Shown here: positions 57,259-64,000 of the stretch, piece after piece
Numbering within the stretch: the stretch's first letter is position 1
Layout of the letters: every line of letters starts with the position of its first letter
NCBI GenBank assembly: GCA_035771165.1
Contig: JAWNZC010000023.1
Location: forward strand, 3,210,001 to 3,274,000
Length of the DNA stretch: 64,000 nt
From: Paragorgia papillata
Lineage: Eukaryota; Cnidaria; Anthozoa; Scleralcyonacea; Coralliidae
Direction: 5' to 3'
Program-made: the position numbers and the translations under genes
Notes under the pieces: model-generated
The model's input: only the letters and a program-made list of their open reading frames with translations
Databases searched by the model: none
What the model was told of the DNA's origin: nothing

Positions 57259-57946
57259 TAAGACTGACAGCCGAGTTGACCGCGTAGGGCCTGCAACTGA
57301 CGTCCAAAAATTCCCAATGTCCGCCATTTTTTGCCTCACTTTTTCGTCCAGTAATTGAATGGAGTCGGCCTTCCAGGTATATATAGAGTTCACTGGATCA
57401 GAGGCTCTGGGAAACTCCGACGAAACTTGTCATCTGATTGGTTAGTTTAAAAACAGTAAAATTTCAAATAATGTGCACGTTGCTAACTTGTTTAACGATT
57501 TCTCGACGTTCTATAACACATAATTATACACGACAGACCCAAAATGCAATTGAACACATGAAATAATTCAAAACAGCAAAAGTTAAATCTATTATTATTC
57601 TCGCTTCGTCGCCAAACAAACATCCATCGTCTGACTCGTCTCGTAATTATTTGGAGTTTCGTCTCAGAACTTTAAAATTATATTAGAGAATACAAGGTCG
57701 ATGTCCTTTCAATAAATCTCGTGTAAATCGTATGGTATCCATCATGCATGGTAAGGTGTACGAAGCTATGCGCGCGGTGTGCTTTAGAAAGGACGGGACA
57801 ATCGAGTTTAGTGTTAAACAGAGAAAGAACAGAAAGATGCCATAACAGCCTTCGTTCGCGGAGAAGCTGTATGTAGTTGTATTGGCAACCGGATTTTGGC
57901 AAATCCACTATTTATCAACTTCTCCCCCCCTCCCCCACCCCCCGTG

Positions 57947-57969
57947 TCCCCCCCCCCCCCCCCCCCCCC
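57947..57969. repeat. Poly-C tract
   Basis: A run of about 22 C preceded by further C-rich sequence from 57921. Confidence 0.9.
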
Positions 57970-58711
57970 AGTGTTTAACTTTATACAATCCAAAAAGTGG
58001 AATATCAGCGCAGTTTGGGAAGAAAGTGTAGCGAAACTAAAGAGTATGGGATTGAAGGGTCAAGACTGTTGTTTTGATAGACGACCGCAATATGAGTTAG
58101 TATCTGGCCGTATTGCTGTTATTTGGTTTGTCCAAATTATATCAAACGTACGTTTATGGCAAACAGAGTGTACATTGTGAAATTATTATTTTGTTGAATT
58201 TGTTTGAATTCTTTTCATTGTTTCCTAAAGTCAATCAGAACGCTCACATTTATACAGAGATTCGCAGAGCCACTTGACGCATTAGCGCGTGGGTCTGGGT
58301 ACGAGAATGGCAACATTTGAAAAACATTGGTATAGGAAATAACACTGTTTGAGAAGAATTCATGAAAAATCGTATGCGTGTTTAGTAAAATATTGATAAT
58401 ATTACGACTTACGAGTACGAAGTACGAGTGTAGGTAGTACGATTTTTTTGCCAAACACAAGTGTTATTTCCCATTACTGTAATAACATTTCAATCAATTT
58501 TACTTTTTTCCTAAAATAATATGGAAAGCTTTAATAATGAAACTGCGAAATTACCAGCAGACTCAGTATATCAAAAGGAAGTCAAGTTCTTGCAATGTGT
58601 GACATTGACAACAACATCTTTGAGTAATTCCGTCATCTAATTTTTACCTAACTTTCTTCGTGACTGACTTCTGTTATTCTGTGCCTGATATCTTTGTTGG
58701 CAATCTTGTTC

Positions 58712-58940
58712 CCAGAGCCCGCGATCCTTTTGGCCCTGAAGTACGTATAGTTCCAGTCTTCTACGCGGTCTGGTCAAGTCTGATCCAGTCAAAAGACCAC
58801 GTAGGAGACTGGAACTATACGTATTTTAGGCCTACATGTCCGCCATGTTTGACTTCAATCTTTGCCCGGTCAATGATCAGCAGATATCACTCCAGTTATA
58901 TATAGAGCTCACTGGCCAGGAGGCGTCTGCCAAACTGACA
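58712..58940. repeat. CAGAGCC / GGCTCTGGG family, compact copy
   Basis: CCCAGAGCCCGCGATCCTTTTGG opens it (word broken here: CCCAGAGCCCGCGATCC). Inside, GAAGTACGTATAGTTCCAGTC and GACTGGAACTATACG face each other. AGCTCACTGGCCAGGAGGC closes it. Confidence 0.55.
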
Positions 58941-58994
58941 GGACGTCATTTTATCTCGAATCAAAAGTTGCAGCATCAAGTCAGTTTGGCAGAT

Positions 58995-59110
58995 TGAAAC
59001 AAGGATGTAGAATATATACATTATAAGATCAAACCGGGACCAGTTGCGAGAAATGCAACATCAAGGCGTTCCGGCTAGGAATTGAACCGGCGACCCTAGT
59101 ATATCCAGTT
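58995..59110 (-). repeat. tRNA-derived SINE, copy 2 (3' part)
   Basis: On the minus strand, CCGGTTCAATTCCTAGCC is a B-box, followed by GCCTTGATGTTGCATTT and CTTATAATGTATATATTC. The A-box side is missing. Confidence 0.75.
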
Positions 59111-59214
59111 TAATCGAGTGAAATGCCAAATATTACTTGTAATATACCCAATTCTACTCCCGGCAATGCCGGCATTACGACATTATATATACAGAACTCG
59201 TGGCCAAGCTCTTG

Positions 59215-59365
59215 GCAACGGCTTCCGTAGCTTAGTGGCCAGAGCACTGCACTAGCATCGCAGGGTCCGTGGGTTCCATTCCTAGCCAGAAGGCCTTGAT
59301 GTTGCCTTTTTCGCAACAGGTCCCGGTTTGCTCTTATAATGTATATATTCTACACTCGAAATTTT
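59215..59365 (+). repeat. tRNA-derived SINE, copy 3
   Basis: CGTAGCTTAGTGGCCAGAGC is the A-box region and GTGGGTTCCATTCC the B-box, 37 bases apart, then AAGGCCTTGATGTTGCC and CTTATAATGTATATATTC. It faces away from copy 2, 105 bases apart. The B-box carries CC in place of CG, so it is a SINE rather than a working tRNA gene. Confidence 0.8.
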
Positions 59366-59627
59366 CCTTCAATAAAATTAACTAGAACATGCAGTGTGAA
59401 ATGTCAAATATTAGATTGAAACAAGTACTTGTTGCGTTTGCAAAAAAACCGGATGTATAGTATTTAAAAAAGTTTATTTTTTAAAATACCCTTATAGTAG
59501 AAGAATTCAAAATTAATACTGATATCATTGGGCTATCAGGAATGAGGAAAATTGATTGAAATGTTATTACACAAGAAATCTCTTGAAAATTTTAGTTCCA
59601 TGCACTTCTCTTTATTTTACATTTTAG

Positions 59628-59891
59628 TTGAGAAACTGAAGGTTGTGTTGGCTGAAAACCACAATACTTCTCATGATGAATTTGCGAGATACTGGGGAGT
59701 GGTTGTGGTCAAGAAAAACACGAATTTCACCTTCAAGGAGTTAAAGGGCAAAAAATCTTGTCATACTGGAGCTCTCAAAACCGTTGGCTGGAGAATACCT
59801 GTGGGCTATCTTCTTCGGACAAAAACTATGCCTCTTGTCGATAACCAGTACGAATCAGTGGCACAATTCTTTGGTGGAAGTTGCGTCCCAG
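59628..59891 (+). CDS. Transferrin-family protein, exon 3 (N-lobe core)
   Basis: Bounded by TTACATTTTAG and CCCAG/GTACGT; 264 bases, phase 1 at both ends. It encodes VEKLKVVLAENHNTSHDEFA, RYWGVVVVKKNTNFTFKELK, GKKSCHTGALKTVGW, IPVGYLLRTK and SVAQFFGGSCVPG. This aligns without gaps to the transferrin N-lobe. The tyrosine of RYW corresponds to the Tyr95 ligand. In SCHTG the threonine of the anion site is kept, but the arginine four residues on (Arg124 in human transferrin) is lysine. Iron binding is therefore plausible but may be altered. Confidence 0.9.
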
Positions 59892-60460
59892 GTACGTAAT
59901 TATTGCTTGAAAATGATTCTAGATTACTTTTAGGTGGATGATAGATTGATAATTAGCTTTATTGGCACTCGGCAACGGCACTCGCGAAGTTTGAAAAAAT
60001 TCGTGGACTAAAAATCAAAGGATTTTAACATGGCGTCGATCGAACGATACGGAGTGAACATATTATTACTCGGATTAACTGTGGTAGGCCCGAGATTAAA
60101 AGTCACTCCCAAAATGAAGTCAGTTTTGTTTGAAAAGACATAAAAATTATGATGGAAAGTATTAACCTTTTTTATATCGTTTTTCGTTCTCGCGTTATTT
60201 GGGTTGTGTGTTTTTTTGTAAATTGCAATGGAGGGAGTGATGACGTCTATTTCAGGTCAACAGCATTGCAGTAAGGCTTTAATTAAGTTAAACATATCTT
60301 TGGAATTAAACAACAAAATACTTGAAATTTTGCATGTAGGTATAGATCACCAAACTGTAGAACATGGATCAAGTTTGATAGTCGATGATATTAACGGACT
60401 AGTTTCCAAACCTTTTTGTGTGTAAAATTTATTCATACACCAACTTGTTTATTTTGCATA

Positions 60461-60812
60461 GATAATTGACATCTTAAGAATTTGATGAACACCGGTTTTC
60501 ATCTAATATATCGGGTGGTATACCACTTTTAGCGTGTTTTACGTACCAATTTTAGCGTGTTTTACGTAACCACTTTTAGCGTGTTTTACCACTTTTGACG
60601 TGTTTTTCGTAGCACTTTTAGCGTGTTTTACGTACCACTTTTAGCGTGTTTTACCACTTTTAACGTGTTTTACGTACCAATTTTAGAGTGTTTTACGTGC
60701 CACTTTTAGCGTGTTTTACGTACCACTTTTAGCGTGTTTTACGTACGACTTTTGGCGTGTTTTACGTACCATTTTTAGCATGTTTTACGTACCACTTTTA
60801 GCGTGTTTTACG
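60461..60812 (+). repeat. 23-bp tandem array (CACTTTTAGCGTGTTTTACG)
   Basis: About 13 copies of a 23-bp unit, some lacking the last CGTA. It is preceded by a unique leader (CATCTTAAGAATTTGATGAAC, then TTTTCATCTAATAT) that recurs with a single unit at 63505-63575. Confidence 0.9.
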
Positions 60813-60894
60813 TAATATCTCAAACAAATCAGTATTTTAAGATTTGGAGTATCTCAAACTCATTAATCGTTCGTTCGCTCGTTTTGCTTTTTTA

Positions 60895-62290
60895 CTTTCG
60901 TCACCATTCAGCAACAACATGCATCAACCAGTTTCTGGTATCACCGTCCAATTCTTTTAGGCCGGCCGCACCATGCTGGGGCTTCAGAAAAGGACACACT
61001 GCGATAATATGGTTGATGTCCTGATAAGCACCACACTCGCACATTGCTGAGCCTGGGTTCCAATCTTTTCCACCAATCTTTTCCAAGAAGGCGCCTGTAT
61101 GAGCCCAACCTGTTCGCAGTCTATTGAGACGGACAAGGGCATGACGCTCAAGATCGAAACCAGGAGGGCAGGTGGAGGGCACAGGGATATAGTAGTGCAT
61201 CTCTCAAGAAGCCAGTTCTCTGCAAAGGGGTGCAGTGCACTCAGAGTGTTAGCACGGGAGGCGAAGCACTTACGATCCAGCCGGACAAGGGACCCCTGTA
61301 TGTACGGTTTCTGGTGGAGCTTCAGGACCTGGTGGTGGTCGCGACGGAGTGAAGGTGGTGCAATGCCCGAGATTACGGGCAGCATACAGGTGGGGGTGGC
61401 CTTCGTAGCGCCTGAAACGAATCGGAGAGCTTGATTGATGACCGAATCCAGCTAACGTGGGTGCTGTGGGACCAAACAGGGCAGGCGTACTCAGCCGTAG
61501 AGAATACAAGAGCGAGAGCAAGAGGTGCACATGGTGGTAAAGTTCGCACCCCAGTGTGTACCGACAAGCTTCTTGATGAAGTTAACACGTTTCTGGGTTT
61601 TATCGCGTGTAGTCATGATATGAGCGGCAAAGGTCAGTCTATACGGTCGAAGGAGACTCCCATGCAGGGATTGAGCGCTTTGCTGCGGTTGAAAGCATGT
61701 TGGTGAAGGCAGTATGGGCAGCCGATTTATTGCCGCAAGGGTCCGGTAGATCGGAGGTGAGGGCGTCAGTCATCAGCGCAACCTTCTCCCAGTCCTTTCT
61801 AAAATTATCTGAAATATGGTACAGGTTATCTGAAATAACTAGTGTTAAACGAGTCAGATAACCTAAACGAGTCAGATAACCTTTAACGAGTCAGATAACC
61901 TGAGTCAGATAAATAGCAGCTCGACTGTACGCTATTGGGCAGTGACCATATCGAGGAAACAACTGTTGACACCTATTCGCGAAGTTGGACGACACAAAGG
62001 TAAGATCTGGGTTCGTCCAGGTCTTGTGCCTCTTGGAGAAGGACGGAGACGCTTTGGCGTCGAAGAGCAGGTGGATGTTGTAAACCTCAGCCCAACTATC
62101 TATGAGATCTCCATTCGGATTGCAATCGGGGTAGCCTGAGTTGGTATGGCGGCTATTAAAATCTCCGCAGACAATCGATGGTGAGTTTCTTGGTAGGGAG
62201 TTAATGCTTGCCGTATACTAGGAGGGGGTTTGTATATGTTGGCGATGTCAACGCCGTCCACTTCAATGAACTTATTAATGAATAAATCAT
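60895..62290 (-). mobile_element. LINE retrotransposon copy, deleted and frameshifted
   Basis: On the minus strand, 62290-61920 reads FIEVDGVDIANIYKPPPS, later TWTNPDLTFVS in another frame, which is an apurinic-type endonuclease domain. The sequence then jumps to the C-terminal part: VFSTAEYACPVWSHSTHV (61560-61470), LPVISGIAPPSLRRD (61385), ALVRLNRLRTGWAHTGAFL (61140) and CECGAYQDINHIIAVCPF (61040), a Jockey-like tail with a Cys/His cluster. The RT catalytic region is missing. A short CGAGTCAGATAACCT tandem lies at 61830-61905 at the deletion point. Confidence 0.8.
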
Positions 62291-62640
62291 TAATAATTCA
62301 TGAGGAAAACACTGAGGAAATCAGTACCAAGCAAACTTTTACCTCAAAGTTTATCAACAAACGTCTCGATGTTTGGATATCCTGATGAAACAATTCCTTT
62401 TCGTGTATGATGTAATATATCAACAACGAGTTTGAGTGTTTTATCAGGGGATCCAAACACGAGAATTGTTATATTGTTTTCTAGTGTTTGGATTCTCCTG
62501 ATAAAACGCGATTTCAACCGAGCGATTTCAATTGGAAAATGAAATTTAAAAAAACCCTCATGAGATTTTATTCATGAGTGTGTGTAAAAATTTTCACACA
62601 GAAACTCGTTTATTTTGCAAAGACAAGACGCCTGGTCAGG
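62280..62640. repeat. Dispersed repeat related to 53872
   Basis: CATTAATAATTCATGAGGAA and ACTTTTACCTCAAA open it as at 53875. CGTCTCGATGTTTGGAT with TCCTGATGAAAC and TCCAAACAC, TTCTCCTGATAAAAC then face each other. Confidence 0.5.
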
Positions 62641-62847
62641 CGTTCACTCGGGCTACTGCAAAATCACAGTGCTATATATAGTAGGTGAAGTTGTTTTGCA
62701 ATCATATATATGCGCAGGTTGTCACATGCAGTGCTAAGATCTAAAGTCTATTAAACACATTGCATGTCACAGACAAAAGTCAAAGCACAATCCAATTCTC
62801 CGATAGAAAACACAATTTGCAATAACAAAACACGATTGCCTGTATTT

Positions 62848-63272
62848 ATTAACGTATTTCCACACATGTACACAGCGTTCATATGTCGAGTCTCTTCAGG
62901 TATTAAATATCAACACAACTATACACGGCGTGTGCGATTGTAAGTGTATATAATATATATCAAGATACTTGCCAGCGACACTGACCAATAACTATGTGAA
63001 CACACAGAACACATCCGAGACGAGTGATCAGACATCAGGAAAGCAAAGAAAGAAAGTATTATTTCCACACATGTACAGCGTTCAATATGTCAAGTCTCTT
63101 CGCCGTTATATTACACAGCTTCATGTTTACCTATAAAGTGTCACCTGCAAGTTCACTTAATGAACGGCGTGTGCGATTGTAAGCGTATATAATAATATCA
63201 AGATACTTGCCAGCGACATTACTGCCCAATAATTATGTCTGTGAACATAACACACAAAACACATCCGAGGCG
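62848..63272. repeat. Tandem duplication of ~210 bp in intron 3
   Basis: ATTTCCACACATGTACA, AGTCTCTTC, GGCGTGTGCGATTGTAAG, CAAGATACTTGCCAGCGACA and AACACATCCGAG occur in the same order in 62857-63022 and 63060-63272. Confidence 0.85.
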
Positions 63273-63850
63273 AGAAAGGACACTCGCTCACTCGTCGAAA
63301 AGAAAGAAGGTACATGCTGTCATGCTAGCTGGTCACATGCATAGATATAATCACATGCCTCAATTTCGCAAAGCTTATTGGTCAATATCGCCAGCGGCCG
63401 CGCGGAGGACTAATAACGCGTCGCAAAAAAATAAAAATAATAAAAATAAAAATAATCGCGAAACCTAGACTCATCTACCTGCGGTAGCCCGAGTAATAAT
63501 TGAGATCTTAAGAATTAGATGAACACCAGTTTTCATCTAATATCTTGGGTGGTATATTATTTTAGCGTCTTTTACTGGAGGATCCAACTTCAATCAGGTG
63601 ATTGAATGAACTATTTTAATTGGCTGATTATCTCATGAATTATTTTCAATTATTAATGAGTTTGAGATATGACTATTGTATATTTATTGTAATTTGAGAT
63701 CTTTGTTTTAAAAGTGTAATTCCCAACGGCTGTTTAGCGTTTGTGGGCGGGAAGCAAATTTTGTAGGCGTAGACGTCGTGGGATTTTTTTCGCGCTTCGA
63801 CAGTTCGGTGGCTGGCATCCGTAATAATTGTGGCGCGAACGTTACTTTTT
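63273..63850. other. End of transferrin intron 3
   Basis: An A-rich (AAAAATAAT)n stretch at 63424-63457 and the single-unit leader repeat at 63499-63580. No gene. Confidence 0.5.
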
Positions 63851-63854
63851 TTAG

Positions 63855-63980
63855 GGATAAAGAAATACTGGAGTAACGAAAAGCTTTGCAGCATTTGTAG
63901 TGGAACTGGTGATAATAAATGTTCCAGCAAGGACCCATACAGCGGTTACGTTGGAGCGTTCAAGTGCATGGCTGAAGGAG
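63855..63980 (+). CDS. Transferrin-family protein, exon 4 (N-lobe, gene continues)
   Basis: Follows TTTTTTTAG and ends GAAGGAG/GTAATG; 126 bases, phase 1. It encodes [42 protein letters not shown]. This is the cysteine-rich transferrin segment ending at the Y-x-G-A-F-K-C motif; the tyrosine of SGY corresponds to Tyr188, the third protein iron ligand. Joined, the four exons give 201 codons in one frame. The remainder of the N-lobe (with the histidine ligand) and any C-lobe lie beyond the right edge. Confidence 0.9.
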
Positions 63981-64000
63981 GTAATGATCGAGTTGCTTTT

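Larger units (their letters stand above)
55998..57415. repeat. CAGAGCC / GGCTCTGGG family piece, expanded by nested MITEs
   Basis: CAGAGCCTGCGATCCTTTTGG at the left and TTCACTGGATCAGAGGCTCTG at the right resemble the compact copy at 58712-58940. Two MITEs (56471-56640 and 56863-57258) lie inside. The limits are approximate. Confidence 0.45.

Noticed and set aside
59215..59300. Functional tRNA gene
   Set aside because: The B-box is mutated, the acceptor stem does not close, and shared tails with two other copies show a SINE.

Overview
This is a window of an animal nuclear genome, most likely a cnidarian and probably an anthozoan such as a stony coral. The grounds are spliced genes with long introns, AT-rich sequence, a transferrin-family gene, an ankyrin/ubiquitin-like gene resembling ANKRD60, coral-style LINE fragments and a dense, nested population of miniature inverted-repeat elements (MITEs). 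The species assignment is inference; nothing in the window proves it.

Layout. 1-4.6 kb: a decayed Ty3/Gypsy retrotransposon on the minus strand, broken by a 5S rRNA-derived SINE-like insert and by a ~1.16 kb inverted-repeat insertion. 5.7-6.1 kb: two MITEs. 6.97-11.4 kb: a three-exon gene (+) with a ubiquitin-like domain followed by ankyrin repeats. 11.4-35.8 kb: no host gene recognised; transposable elements, microsatellites, a 27-bp minisatellite (20.4-21.5 kb), a LINE fragment (25.4-26.2 kb), nested TTAA-flanked elements (29.7-32.7 kb) and a broken coding fragment (32.8-33.2 kb). 35.8-40.2 kb: an apparently intact ISL2EU-type DNA transposon with ~90-bp terminal inverted repeats and two convergent genes, a SAP/SWIM/YqaJ-nuclease protein (+) and a THAP/DDE transposase (-). 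44.6 kb to the right edge: the first four coding exons of a secreted transferrin-family protein (+). Its first intron is about 10.4 kb. The introns hold SINEs, MITEs, a 29-bp hairpin satellite, a 23-bp array and a deleted LINE.

How it fits together. Only three host or host-like protein units look functional: the ANKRD60-like gene, the transferrin-like gene, which continues beyond the window, and the two-gene transposon. Most of the remaining recognisable sequence is mobile DNA. Insertions can be dated relative to each other from target duplications. One class is flanked by TTAA (piggyBac- or Kolobok-like target choice) and another by TAA (PIF/Harbinger-like). Two insertions have an empty paralogous site elsewhere in this window, which fixes their ends. 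No transposase for either MITE class is encoded here. The ISL2EU transposase belongs to the wider PIF/Harbinger-ISL2EU assemblage, but its own termini differ from those of the MITEs.
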